DNA of 64,000 nt from CADEEN01 sp963840805 (GCA_963840805.1 CAWJAJ010000016.1:124001-188000), one strand, 5' to 3'; shown: positions 19,608 to 30,151, counted from the first letter of the stretch. The notes: generated from the sequence alone by a model not told the origin. Program-made: numbers and translations.

Positions 19608-20051
19608 CTATCCAGCCGCCGGCTCCAACAGCGTGAACTGGGATCGACCGACCAGCTTTCTGAAGTCTCGATCAAAGCTGACGAGGTGCTCGCCCAGCTG
19701 CATCGTTGCTGCAGCGAGCCAGGCGTCGGGCAGCCTGTTCCCTGAGAGTTGCTTGTCGAGGCAAAGCTGACGCAGGCGCGGCCACTCGGGGCCCAGCGCA
19801 GCTAAGTGCACGCCTGAAACCGCGAGCAGCGCATCGACAAAGGCAACCGCATCATCGACTGGCGTCGGCGCCTTGAAGATCTTGGGGCTGGTCACCAGCC
19901 GCAGGAAGCTGGCCAGGACCATCGGCATCAAGACCAAGGCACGGCCTGCCGCGGCGGCCGCGGCCGCATGCTCGAGCCAGGTGTGCGCCACGGCGTGGTG
20001 GGGATGGTCACTGCGCGCCGCCGCGACCAGCACGTTGACATCAGGCGTCAT
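19608..20051 (-). CDS. vapC: VapC family PIN-domain toxin
   Basis: Complete, 147 residues from ATG 20051. PIN-domain acidic residues are in place: TPDVNVLVAA near the N-terminus, the central LPDAWLAAATMQLG and the SFDRDF near the end. VapC toxins are Mg-dependent RNases neutralised by the cognate antitoxin. The start overlaps the end of the antitoxin gene by 11 bases. Flanked by the nrdR duplicate and the true nrdR. Confidence 0.88.
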   Translation of the reverse strand: MTPDVNVLVAAARSDHPHHAVAHTWLEHAAAAAAAGRALVLMPMVLASFLRLVTSPKIFKAPTPVDDAVAFVDALLAVSGVHLAALGPEWPRLRQLCLDKQLSGNRLPDAWLAAATMQLGEHLVSFDRDFRKLVGRSQFTLLEPAAG

Positions 20052-20284
20052 CACCCAATGCCTCGAGCATCGCCTTGTTGCTGAGCGGATCGACGCCAGC
20101 CAACAAGCCCCCGCGGCCCTTGATCACAGGCAGGCGCTGCTTGCCGCGCGGCGGCCGCCGCCTGCGTGCGCAAGCGCAGTTGCAGCCCTTCCTCGATCAG
20201 GCGGGTCAGGCTGGTTCGCTGCTGAGCGGCAAGTGCTTTTGCGTTGGCGAGCAGTTGATCGTTGATGTCGAGTGTCGTCTTCAT
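20041..20284 (-). CDS. vapB: VapB-type antitoxin (ribbon-helix-helix), frameshifted
   Basis: About 80 residues from ATG 20284. The N-terminus MKTTLDINDQLLANAKALA is the RHH DNA-binding type of antitoxin. A frameshift near 20150 separates the C-terminal toxin-binding tail, which reads RLPVIKGRGGLLAGVDPLSN and ends GDDA. Overlaps the toxin start, as expected for a TA operon. Confidence 0.82.
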
Positions 20285-20295
20285 TCTGAAGATGA

Positions 20296-20309
20296 TACAG
20301 ATTTCTGTA
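20296..20309. promoter_or_regulatory. Palindromic operator upstream of vapBC
   Basis: TACAGATTTCTGTA is an inverted repeat with arms TACAGA and TCTGTA, 12 bases upstream of the vapB start. It is in the position where VapBC complexes bind to autoregulate. Confidence 0.55.
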
Positions 20310-20360
20310 CTGGCAGTCACGCCATCCGATGGCGATCGCACCTCGATGCGGCGGGGATGA

Positions 20361-20804
20361 TCAGATGTCGCGGATCAGCTGGCGGAACTCGTCGACGTCC
20401 TCGAAGCTGCGGTACACCGAGGCGAAGCGCACGTAGGCCACCTTGTCGATGCGCTTCAACTCGCGCATCACCAGTTCGCCCAGGCGCGTCGACGGCACCT
20501 CGCGCGCGCCGCTGGTCAGCAGCTTGTCTTCGATGCGCTCGATCGCCGCATCGACCTGCTCGACGCTCACCGGGCGCTTGCGCAGCGCCAGCATCATCGA
20601 GGCGCGCAGCTTGCCGCGGTCGAACTCGGCGCGGCCGCCGTCCTTCTTCACCACCGTGGGCAGCGCGATCTCGGGCCGCTCGTAGGTGGTGAAGCGCTTC
20701 TCGCACTTCAGGCAGCGGCGGCGGCGGCGGATGACGTCGCCTTCGTCGGATTCCCGCGTCTCGACGACCTGCGTTTCCTCGTGGCTGCAGAACGGGCAGC
20801 GCAT
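20361..20804 (-). CDS. nrdR: Transcriptional repressor NrdR
   Basis: Complete, 147 residues. N-terminal zinc ribbon (CPFCSHEETQVVETRESDEG and CLKCEKRF) followed by the ATP-cone domain (VVKKDGGRAEFDRGKL). NrdR senses nucleotide and represses ribonucleotide reductase genes. Located six bases after glyA, the usual glyA-nrdR arrangement. Its last 190 bases are duplicated at 19411-19600. Confidence 0.95.
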   Translation of the reverse strand: MRCPFCSHEETQVVETRESDEGDVIRRRRRCLKCEKRFTTYERPEIALPTVVKKDGGRAEFDRGKLRASMMLALRKRPVSVEQVDAAIERIEDKLLTSGAREVPSTRLGELVMRELKRIDKVAYVRFASVYRSFEDVDEFRQLIRDI

Positions 20805-20809
20805 GCGGC

Positions 20810-22065
20810 TTACTTGCTGTAGACGGGGAAGTCGCGCGTCAGCGCCGCCACCTTGGCGCGCACTGCCGCCAGGTTGGCCTCGTCGTGCGGCTTGTCGAGC
20901 ACGTCGGCGATCAGGTGCGCGGTCTGGCGCGCCTGCGTCCTCCTTGAAGCCGCGCGTGGTGAAGGCCGGCGAGCCCAGGCGGATGCCGCTGGTGACCATC
21001 GGCTTTTGCGGGTCGTTCGGGATGCCGTTCTTGTTGCACGTCATGTGGGCCTGGCCGAGCACGGCTTCGGCCTCCTTGCCGGTCAGGCCCTTGGGCCGCA
21101 GGTCGACCAGCATCACGTGGCTTTCGGTGCGGCCGCTGACGATGCGCAGGCCGCGCTCGGTGAGCGTTTCGGCCAGCACGCGCGCGTTGGCCACCACCTG
21201 CTGCTGGTAGGCCTTGAACGCCGGCTCGAGCGCCTCCTTGAAGGCCACCGCCTTGCCGGCGATCACGTGCATCAGCGGGCCGCCCTGGATGCCGGGGAAG
21301 ATCGCGCTGTTGATCTTCTTGGCGATCGCCTCGTCGTTCATCAGGATGATGCCGCCGCGCGGGCCGCGCAGGCTCTTGTGGGTGGTCGAGGTCACCACGT
21401 CGGCATGCGGCACCGGGTTCGGGTAGACGCCGGCGGCGATCAGGCCGGCGTAGTGCGCCATGTCGACCATGAAGATCGCGCCGACGGCCTTGGCCACCTT
21501 GGCGAAGCGCTCGAAGTCGATGCGCAGGCTGTAGGCCGAGGCGCCGGCGATGATCAGCTTGGGCTTGGTTTCGTGCGCCAGGCGCTCCATCGCGTCGTAG
21601 TCGATGGCCTCGTTGGCGTCCAGGCCGTAGCTCACCACCTTGAACCACTTGCCGCTCATGTTCAGCGCCATGCCGTGCGTGAGGTGGCCGCCTTCGGCCA
21701 GGCTCATGCCCATGATGGTGTCGCCCGGCTGCAGCAGGCCGAAGAACACCGCCTGGTTGGCCTGCGAGCCGGAGTTGGGCTGCACGTTGGCGAAGCCGGC
21801 GCCGAACAGCTGCTTGCAGCCGGTCGATCGCCAGTTGCTCGACCACGTCGACGTACTCGCAGCCGCCGTAGTAGCGCTTGCCGGGGTAGCCCTCGGCGTA
21901 CTTGTTGGTCAGCTGCGAGCCCTGCGCGGCCATCACCGCGGGCGAGGTGTAGTTCTCGCTGGCGATCAGCTCGATGTGCTCTTCCTGGCGTCGGTTCTCG
22001 GCCTGGATCGCGGCCCAGATTTCGGGGTCGACGTGGGCAAGGGTGTGCTGGGTGCGGTCGAACAT
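20810..22065 (-). CDS. glyA: Serine hydroxymethyltransferase, frameshifted
   Basis: PLP enzyme interconverting serine and glycine with tetrahydrofolate. N-terminus ENRRQEEHIELIASENY, PLP-binding Lys in the TSTTHKSLRGPRGG motif, and the NKNGIPND and TSGIRLGSPA regions are all present. Frameshifts near 21820 and 20940 split it; the restored C-terminus reads VAALTRDFPVYSK. Full length of about 415 residues. It has a 173-base structured leader and is followed by nrdR. Confidence 0.93.
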
Positions 22066-22238
22066 GGTGTGGCAGTCCTCTTCAGGCTTGAAGGGCCATC
22101 GCGGCGACCTGCCGGCGCAGGTCGAACGGAGGGCTGCCCAGGCGAACGGCTGACGCGGCCCGCATGCGTGGTGTGCACCGAGCCCACGGGCCGCCTGCGC
22201 TTCCCGGTGGTGGGCCACCTCGGGCGGCGCGCGCCGCC
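22066..22238 (-). ncRNA. Possible structured 5' leader of glyA
   Basis: The glyA upstream region can form a perfect 8-bp hairpin at 22105-22124 (arms CGACCTGC and GCAGGTCG with a four-base loop), an 8-bp stem between 22155-22162 and 22187-22194 (GCGGCCCG with CGGGCCGC) enclosing 24 bases, and an 18-base palindrome at 22222-22239. High GC makes chance pairing common. No known riboswitch class is recognised. The lytic transglycosylase frame may also extend through here. Confidence 0.3.
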
Positions 22239-23228
22239 CTATCGCCAGTTGCGCAGGCGCGCAGTGTAGCGGCTGCGCAGACGCGGCTCAGCCGCAGCAG
22301 GGCCAACTGTTCGCTGGCCGCCGCCGGGGCAGGCCGCTCTGGCTGTGCCGGCGCGTCGACGGAGGCGTCTGCCGTGGGCGGCGCCGCTGTCGTGGCACGC
22401 ACCGGCACCGTCACGCCGGACTGCGGCACCGTGATCGCCACGCTCTTGCCGGCCGCCACCTGGCGCAGGTGCGCCTGCTCGCTCAGCACCTTGCTGGCGT
22501 AGCCGCCGTCGTCGGCCAGATTGGCCGCGCCGACGTAGAAGCGCAAGCCGTCCTCCAGGCTGCCGGCGCGGGCGATGCATTCCTTGAGCACCTGCACGCC
22601 GACGCGCAGGTTGGTCAGCGGGTCGAATGCCGCATGGTTGCCGCCGAAGGCCAGGTACTTGTCGTCGTGGATGCGGGTCATCACCTGCATCAGGCCCTGC
22701 GCGCCGACCGAGCTTTGCGCAAACGGGTTGAAGCTGGACTCGACCGCCATGATGGCCAGGATCAGCGTCGGGTCGAGCTGGGCCCGCTGACCCACCGCCC
22801 AGGCCTCCTGCACCAGGCGGCTGATCGGCTCGGGCGCCACCTTGTAGCGGCGCGAGATCCACTGCGCGACGGCCGCTTGCTGGCGATTCAGCAGCGCGCG
22901 GGTCGGCGGCGGTCGCGCGGCTGACCGCGTCGGGCTCGGCCATGGCCAGCAGCAGGTTGCCGTCGCGCTCGGCGCGGGGCCTCGTGGCGCTCCTGCAGCC
23001 AGCCGAGGGCCAGCTTCTCGGCGCCGTGGCGCATATCGGGCTGGCCGGCGACGAACATCCCGCCGTCAGCACCACCAAGCCGACGAACGCCAGGCCGTTA
23101 TGGCTGACCTCGAGCAGGCCATCGCCGACGTCACGCACAAACACGCGCGCAAGCCGTGCGGATCGATTCGAAGTATTCGAAGCGCTGTCACGTCGTTCCC
23201 CTTCGTGGCCCTCGGTGTACAGGTTCAA
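22239..23228 (-). CDS. Lytic transglycosylase, SLT domain, frameshifted
   Basis: About 330 residues. An N-terminal signal anchor region (HNGLAFVGLVVLTAG) is followed by a linker and a transglycosylase domain with catalytic Glu in AIMAVESSFNPFAQSS, GLMQVM, and GLRFYVGAANLADDGGYASKV. It cleaves peptidoglycan glycan strands in the periplasm. Frame changes occur near 23060, 22980 and 22905. The C-terminus is ambiguous: a further shift near 22290 gives the ending SRYTARLRNWR at 22239, while no shift carries the frame to 22082. Confidence 0.82.
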   Translation of the reverse strand: MNLYTEGHEGERRDSASNTSNRSARLARVFVRDVGDGLLEVSHNGLAFVGLVVLTAGCSSPASPICATAPRSWPSAGCRSATRPRAERDGNLLLAMAEPDAVSRATAADPRAAESPASGRRAVDLAPLQGGARADQPPGAGGLGGGSAGPARPDADPGHHGGRVQLQPVCAKLGRRAGPDAGDDPHPRRQVPGLRRQPCGIRPADQPARRRAGAQGMHRPRRQPGGRLALLRRRGQSGRRRRLRQQGAERAGAPAPGGGRQERGDHGAAVRRDGAGACHDSGAAHGRRLRRRAGTARAACPGGGQRTVGPAAAEPRLRSRYTARLRNWR

Positions 23229-23465
23229 CCCCGCGAGGGGCCGGAGACGCCGTGGGCGGCAGTGATAATCGTCTGCAAGGACGCGGGGACTGGGCTTTGT
23301 GCCAATTCACCGAGCGGCGCTTGCAGTGGGCAGCGTTGCTCCTGCTTCGTTCCAACATCCACAGGAGCGGGTTAACCCTGAACTTTGTCAGAGCGCGCGG
23401 ATTCTAGGAATGCGCGTAATAACCAGGTCAAGCATTTAGAAATTCAAATAAGACGAGATACATAT
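23229..23465. promoter_or_regulatory. Divergent promoter region between lytic transglycosylase and ubiD
   Basis: This 237-base gap is noticeably more A/T-rich than its surroundings, especially the last 60 bases before ubiD. It contains a perfect GGGTTAACCC palindrome at 23369-23378. It must hold the promoters of both divergent genes, but no pair of -35/-10 boxes is convincing. Confidence 0.4.
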
Positions 23466-25030
23466 ATGAAATACCGTGACCTGCGCGATTTCATCGGCCA
23501 GCTGGAGGCCCAGGGCGAGTTGCGGCGGGTCGCGGAGCCCGTATCGGCGCGGCTCGAAATGACAGCGCTCGCTGACCGCGTTTTGCGCGCCGGCGGCCCG
23601 GCGATGCTGGTTGAACATCCAGTGGGTTACAAAATTCCGGCGCTGATCAACCTTTTCGGCACCCCAAAACGGGTGGCGCTGGGCATGGGCGCCGACAGCC
23701 TGGACGGCCTGCGCGACGTCGGCCGCGTGCTGGCCAGCCTGAAGGAGCCCGAGCCGCCGCGTGGGCTGAAGGACGCCGGCCGGCTGCTGCAGATGGTCAA
23801 GGCGCTGTGGGACATGAAGCCCGCCACGGTGCGCAACGCGCCTTGCCAGGAGGTGGTGATCGAAGGCCGACGACTGTCGACCTGGCCCGCCTGCCGGTGC
23901 AGACCTGCTGGCCCGACGACGCCGGCGCCGCTGATCACCTGGGGCCTGACGATCACCCGCGGCCCGCAATCGGTGCCCGCGCCGCGGCGGCGCCAGAACC
24001 TGGGCATCTACCGCCAGCAGGTGATCGGCCGGCGCGAAGTGATCATGCGCTGGCTGGCGCATCGCGGCGGCGCGCTCGATTTCCGCGACTTCGCCCGCGC
24101 CAACCCTGGCCAGCCCTTCCCGATCGCGGTCGCGCTCGGGCGCCGACCCGGCCACGATCCTCGGCGCCGTGACGCCGGTGCCCGATACGCTGTCCGAATA
24201 CCAGTTCGCCGGGCCTGCTGCGCGGCAGCCGCACCGAGGTGGTCGACACCGCCGTCGGCGAAGGCGGCCTGATGCTGCAGGCGCCGGCCAGCGCCGAGTT
24301 CGTGCTCGAAGGCCATATCCCGACCGCGCCGGCCGGGTTTGCACGGCGAAAGCGAACTGGGCGTCAAGCTGCGCCGAGCGCGGCGGCTACCTGCATGCCC
24401 TCGAAGGCCCGTTCGGCGACCACACCGGGTATTACAACGAGCAGGACTGGTTCCCGGTCTTTCGCATCGAGCGCATCACGCACCGCCGCGAACCGATCTA
24501 CCACTCGACCTATACCGGCAAGCCGCCCGACGAGCCGGCGATCCTGGGCGTGGCGTTGAACGAGGTGTTCGTGCCGATCCTGCAAAAGCAGTTTCCCGAG
24601 ATCGCCGACTTCTACCTGCCGCCCGAGGGCTGCAGCTACCGCATGGCGGTGATCTCGATCAGGAAGGCCTACCCCGGCCACGCCAAGCGCGTGATGTTCG
24701 GCCTGTGGAGCTTCCTGCGCCAGTTCATGTACACCAAGTTCATCGTCGTCACCGACGACGACGTGAACATCCGCGACTGGAAGGAAGTCGTCTGGGCCAT
24801 CACCACACGGGTCGACCCGGTGCGCGACACGACCCTGGTCGCGAGCACGCCGATCGACTACCTCGATTTCGCCTCGCCGGCGAGCGGCCTGGGCGGCAAG
24901 ATGGGGCTCGACGCGACGAACAAGTGGCCGGGCGAGACGGCGCGCGAATGGGGCCGCACGATCAGCCATGCCCGCCGAGGTCACGCAGGCGGTGTCGGCG
25001 CTCTTCGAAGCGGTGATGGCGAAGCGGTGA
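23466..25030 (+). CDS. ubiD: UbiD family 4-hydroxy-3-polyprenylbenzoate decarboxylase, many frameshifts
   Basis: Prenylated-FMN dependent decarboxylase of ubiquinone synthesis. The N-terminus MKYRDLRDFIGQLEAQGELR and the long C-terminal part (GPFGDHTGYY, LPPEGCSYRMAV, KFIVVTDDDVNIRDW, GGKMGLDATNKWPGE) match full-length UbiD. The stretch 23870-24400 changes frame about six times, with a last change near 24965. In the restored frame the stop is TGA 25028-25030, inside a 14-base tandem repeat. It stands alone between the divergent transglycosylase and a terminator. Confidence 0.9.
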
Positions 25031-25048
25031 TGGCGAAGCGGTAACGGC
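25007..25048 (+). repeat. 14-base tandem repeat across the ubiD stop codon
   Basis: GAAGCGGTGATGGC occurs twice in tandem (25007-25020, 25021-25034), followed by a degenerate third copy GAAGCGGTAACGGC. Each unit carries a possible stop (TGA or TAA), so copy-number change would alter the ubiD C-terminus by a few residues. Confidence 0.8.
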
Positions 25049-25270
25049 GATGCGATGACGGCGGACGCCTGCCATTGAGTCGCCACCGCACAGCGGCAAA
25101 GGCAATGAAGGCCGCAGCCGCGATTGCCACGCTTGCATTGCGGCGGCGTCACGGCTCGGCTACTGTGAGCGTGCCTGTCCAGACAGGCAACCACTGCGGC
25201 GCAGTCTCTGCGCCCAAGGAGCCCGGGACCCACTTCCTCCCGAGCCCCGAACGGTGGCGTCAGCCACCCG
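25031..25270 (+). other. Long 3' region after ubiD, possibly structured RNA
   Basis: There is no credible gene in the 240 bases between ubiD and the terminator. The hairpin GCCTGT-CCAG-ACAGGC near 25170 and other self-complementary G/C blocks precede the terminator, so a stable 3' UTR or a small RNA ending at 25304 is possible. I could not match it to a known RNA family. Confidence 0.3.
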
Positions 25271-25304
25271 CCCCTCCCACCCTGGTGTGGAGGGGTTTCG
25301 TTTT
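25271..25304 (+). terminator. Rho-independent terminator
   Basis: Stem CCCCTCC/GGAGGGG extended by CACC/GGTG, followed by TTTCGTTTT on the plus strand. It ends transcription coming from ubiD or from an RNA after it. The minus strand lacks a T-run, so it does not serve the convergent ydcF-like gene. Bases 25305-25423 hold nothing else I can identify. Confidence 0.8.
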
Positions 25305-25423
25305 ATGGGCCAACACGCGGTCCAGCACTGGGATGCCTCAAGCGGCCCGAGATCCCAACGGCCACGCAGGGGGGCCGCACCGGGCCGCGGGAGCCGACGA
25401 CGCAGGCGCACTGGGGCAGCCAT

Positions 25424-26244
25424 CTATGCACCGAGCCACCAGCCGACCTTCTCGCGCAGCACCGCGCGCACCAGCAGGAAGCCCTCGGTCGACGGCACCC
25501 AGCGCAGCGCCGGACGCTCGATACGGTGGGCCAGGCCCATCGGCGCCGGCACGATGTCCCAGGTTGCGCCGATGCGCGCGGCGGCGTCCTGAAAGGCGCG
25601 CATCGCGCGCGGCATGTGCCAGCCATGCGTGACGATCACCACCTTGTTCACGTTCTGCGTCACGCAACTGCGCCACCGCCAATTGCGCGTTCTCGCGCGT
25701 GTCGCGCGAGCGGCTCTCGGTCCAGCGCAATCGGACGCCCGAACTCGCGTGCGGCGATGTCGGCGGCAACCTCGGCCTCCGAGATGCCGGGCTGCGCCGC
25801 GTGGCCGAGGCCGCCGCTGAACATCAGCGGCGCGCCGGTCTGGCGGCCGAGCCAGATCCCATAGCGCAAGCGCTCGAGCGCCAGCGGGCTCAGGCTGGCG
25901 ACACCGTACTCGGGCGCATGAGCCTCACGGCCACCGCCGAGCACGACGATCGCGACAACAGCGCGGTGGGTCACGTCGCGTTTCAAATCGGCGACATGCA
26001 CAGCATCGAGCGCCGGCGGCGGCGCAAGCAACGCCTGCTGCAGCCATTCGCCGACCGCGCTGCACGCACCGAACCACAGCCCCGCCGTGGCCGCCAGCAC
26101 GGCGAGCCAACCCCAGCCCCGTCGCCAAACCATCATGCGGGCGCCGATCAGGATCAGCAGCAGCAGCGGCACTGGCGGCAACAGCAGGCTGCTGAGCACC
26201 GGCTTCCACGATTCGATGCCGAGCATCAGGAACACATCATTCAC
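25424..26244 (-). CDS. YdcF/DUF218 family envelope protein, frameshifted
   Basis: About 272 residues. Two N-terminal membrane helices (LLPPVPLLLLILIGARMMVW and GWLAVLAATAGLWFGA) precede a DUF218 domain with AIVVLGGGREAHAPEYG, GAPLMFSGGLGH and VVIVTHGWHMPRA. Frame changes near 25705 and 25665. The family includes the ElyC/SanA type of cell-envelope factors; the exact function is unknown. The GTG start at 26244 (frame NDVFLMLG) is assumed. Confidence 0.8.
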
Positions 26245-26334
26245 GAGGGGACCCAGCCATTCAGGGCGCGCGCGATTGTGCCGCAGCGATGAGCGCCGAT
26301 TGCCGCAGCGCCAAGGCTGCGGCACGATCGGCGC

Positions 26335-29300
26335 ATGACCGATGCTTCTTCCGGCCCTCCGACAGCACCCGCCCGCCGATCGCGCTATGTGCGCCGGCTG
26401 GCCATCGCGGTCGCGGCACTGCTGTCGCTCTGGGCCGTGGCCTGGCTCGCCGTACCGCCGCTGGTGAAATGGCAGGCCGAACAGCGGCTCACGGCACTGC
26501 TCGGGCGCCCGGTCAGCATCGGTCGCGTCGCCTTCTCGCCCTGGGCACTGGCGCTGACGGTCGAGCGCCTGCAGATCGGTGCGGCCGCTGGCGCCGACCG
26601 CCGCGAGCCGCAGTTCAGCGTCGAGCGCGTGCACGTCAACGCCGATCTGCGCTCGCTGGCACGGCTGGCGCCAGTGATCGAGGCCATCGATGTCGAGGGG
26701 CCGCGGCTGCGGCTGACCCGGCTGGCGGACGGCCGCTACGACATCGACGACCTGCTCGCGCGACTCCAGCCGGCGGCACCGACCCCGGAAGCGGACGCGC
26801 CGCCACGCTTTGCGCTGTACAACCTGCGCCTGGTCGATGGCGCGGTGGAATTCGACGACCGGCCGGTGCGGCGCCAGCATCGCCTGCAGGGCCTGCTGGT
26901 GACGTTGCCCTTCCTCTCGAATCTGCCGGCCGACGTGACCGTGATGGTCGAGCCGCGCCTGGCGTTCACGCTCGATGGTGCGACATTCGACAGCGGCGCG
27001 CACAGCAAGCCGTTCGCAGCAGGACCACGCGACGCAACTCGACCTGCGCGTCGCCGAACTCGACCTCGCGCATTGGCTGCCCTACCTGCCGGCCGGGCTG
27101 CCACTGCGGCCGGCGCGCGGCTTGTTTGCCAGCCAACTGCAGTTGAAGTTCGCCCTGCCGGCGGGTGGTCCACCGCGCGTGTCGCTGAGCGGGCAGGCGA
27201 CGCTGCGCGACGTGGCGATCGTTGCCGGCACGGCAGCGGGCGAGCCGCTCGTGGGCTGGAAGCAATTGCAGATCGGGCTGGCCGACGTGCAGCCGCTGGC
27301 CAGGCGCATCGGCTTGAGCCGGGTGCAACTCGACGGCGCGCATGTCGACCTGCGACGCGACGGCGAGGGCCGATGGAACCTGTGGCCGACGGCCGCCGCG
27401 GCAGCGGCACCGGTGGCGGTGGCACCGCCCAGCGCTGCGGCATCGCTGCCGGCTGCAACGCCGCGCGAACCCGGCTGGCGCGTCAGCATCGACCAGATCG
27501 AACTCGGCCAGGCCCGCATCGATTGGCACGACGCCACCACCCAGCCCACCGCAGCGCTGCGGATCGACGCCGTGGACTTGTCGCTGCAGCAGGTGCGCTG
27601 GCCGGTCGAGGCGCCTGCGCCTCTGAAAGTGGCCGGGCGCCTGATCGCGGTCACCGGCGACGGCGACAGCACCCGCGCCCCGGAGGCCGCACCGTTCACC
27701 GTACAGGGCGAAGTCAGCGACCGTTTCGCCAAACTGGCGCTCGAGCTGCAGTCGCTGGACCTGCGCTGGCTGGCGCCCTACATCTCGAAGGTGTTGGTGC
27801 CGGCGCTCGACGGCCGCGTATCGCTGGCAACCACGCTGGACTGGGCCAGCGGCGATGCACCTCGCCTCGCGGTGGGCCAGTTGACGGCACGAGCCGACAG
27901 CGTGCGCCTGGGCGACACCGCACCGGTCGTCGCACGCACCACCCGGCCGGCCGCGCGCAGCGAGCCGGCCGTGGCCTCGGTGCAGGCGATCGCGATTGCC
28001 GATGGCAGCGTCGATCTGCTGGCTCAGCGCATCGCGCTCGGCAGCCTGAAGATCGAACGGCCCACCCTGCGCCTGGCCCGCGACCGCGCCGGCACGTGGA
28101 ATGCGCTGGCCTGGGCGCGGCCGTCGGCCGCCGCCGCGCGCGAGACGGCGGCGGCGCGCGAGTCCGCCGCGGCGCCGGCATGGCATCTGCAACTCGGCGA
28201 GGCCCAACTCAGCGGGGGCGAGGTGCGGCTGCACGACGAGCGACCCTCTGCGACCGCCGGCGAACCCGTGCGCCTGATCGCGAGCGGCATCCAGGCCACG
28301 GTGCGCGGGCTGGCCTGGCCCGCGGCGACGACCGCGCGCGGCACGCTGCAGTTGCGGCTGGCGCAGGACAAGGCCACGGCGCCGGCGAGTGCGGCCGGGC
28401 GCGTCGAGTGGAGCGGCCAGTTCGCGACCGCGCCGCTGCAGGCCCGCGGCGCCTTGCGCATCGAACGTGCACCGGTACACGTGTTCGAGCCCTATTTCAG
28501 CGATGGGCTGCACCTGTCCTTGTTGCGCGCCGAGGCCAGCTGGCGCGGTGACGTGGCCTTCACCCAGCGTGCCGGCGGCATCGAAGCCAGTGCCCGCGGC
28601 GACACCTTGCTGGCCGACGTGCACGTGCACGAACAACTGGCCACCGACACGCCAAGCGTCAGCACGCCGGGCGACGAGCTGCTGGGCTTCCAGTCGCTGG
28701 CGCTGCGCGGCATGCAGTTCGCGATGAAGCCCGGCGACAAACCGCGGCTGGCGGTGGCAGACGCCGTGCTGACCGACTTCTACTCGCGGCTGGTGATCTC
28801 CGAGCAGGGGCGCTTCAATCTGCGCGACGTGGCGGCACCACCGGCCGCGGGCGCTTCGGCCGCAGCGCGGGCAGCTTCGGCACCGGCCACGGTGGCGGTC
28901 GCGGCGGCGCCCGCCGCCCCGGCCGCTTCGGGGCCGGCCGGTGCGGGTGGCCTGCCGATCGACGTCTCGATCGGCGGCACGCAGTTGGTCAACGGCAAGA
29001 TCGACTTCACCGATCGCTTCATCCGCCCCAACTACAGCGCAGCGCTGACCGAACTCAACGGGCGCCTGGGTGCCTTCGACTCCACCAGCCGCGCGATGGC
29101 GACGCTCGAGTTGCGCGGCCGTGCCGCCGGCACCGCGCTGCTGGAGATCGTCGGCTCGCTGAACCCGACCGCGCAGCCGCTGGCGCTCGACATCCGCGCC
29201 AAGGCCACCGACCTCGAACTCGCGCCGCTGTCGCCCTACGCCGGCCGCTACGCCGGCTACGCCATCGAGCGCGGCAAGCTGTCGATGGACGTGGCCTACA

Positions 29301-30151
29301 AGATCGATCCCGACGGCAAGCTCGACGCGAAGAACCAGGTCATCCTCAACCAGCTCACGTTCGGCGACAAGATCGAATCGCCCGACGCCACCAAGCTGCC
29401 GGTGCTGCTGGCGGTGGCGTTGCTGAAGGATCGCAACGGCGTGATCGACATCAACCTGCCGATCAGCGGCTCGATCAACGACCCGCAGTTCAGCGTCTTC
29501 GGCATCGTGCTCAAGATCATCGGCAATCTGCTCGTGAAGGCGCTGACCGCGCCGTTCGCGCTGCTGGCCGGCGGTGGCAGCGACGACCTCAGCTTCGTCG
29601 GCTTCGAACCGGGCACCGCCACCGTCACCGCCGGGGGCCGCGACGTCATCGACAAGGTGGCCAAGGCGCTCGCCGATCGCCCGGCGTTGAAGATGACGGT
29701 CACCGGCGCCAGCGACCCGGTGAGCGAGCGCGAGGCGGCGCAGAGGGCCGCGCTGGAAGCGCGCATCCGTGCCGAGCAGCGCCGCGACGCGTTGCGCGCC
29801 GGCGCCGCGTCCGACGCGCCGCTGCCGGCGCTGACGGCGGCGCAGCGCGAACAACTCGTCAAGCACATCTACGGCGATACGCGGCTGCCGAACAAGCCCC
29901 GCAACGTGATCGGCCTGGCCAAGGACATCCCGCTGGCCGAGATGGAAGCGCTGCTGCGCCAGGCCACGCCGGTCACCACCGACACGGCACGCGAACTCGC
30001 ACTGCAACGCGGCCTGGCCGTGCGCGATGCGCTGATCGCCAAGGGCCTGCCCAGCGAGCGCTTGTTCGTGGCGGCGCCGAAACTGCGCGCGTCGGGGGAA
30101 GACGATGCGGCCTGGTCGCCGCGGGTGCAGTTGGCATTGAGCACCAACTGA
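26335..30151 (+). CDS. Very large DUF748/AsmA-like envelope protein, one frameshift
   Basis: About 1,270 residues. An N-terminal membrane anchor (RLAIAVAALLSLWAVAWLAV) is followed by repeated AsmA/DUF748 beta-rich segments (for example ALALTVERLQIG, FALYNLRLVDGAVEFDD, VSIGGTQLVNGKIDFTDRF) and a C-terminal part with VGFEPGTATVTAGGRDVIDK resembling an OmpA-like fold. AsmA-like proteins are thought to bridge the periplasm in lipid transport. The single frameshift is near 27015. Ala/Pro-rich linkers occur around 28100-28200 and 28840-28940. The gene stands alone, closely followed by the convergent aor operon. Confidence 0.85.

Noticed and set aside
25120..25304. 6S RNA gene
   Set aside because: The region ends in a terminator and is structured, but the characteristic long bulged rod could not be built by eye and no conserved 6S sequence was recognised.
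26966..30007. A 1,013-residue antisense frame opposite the DUF748 gene
   Set aside because: Antisense shadow caused by high GC; the plus strand encodes a coherent AsmA-like protein.
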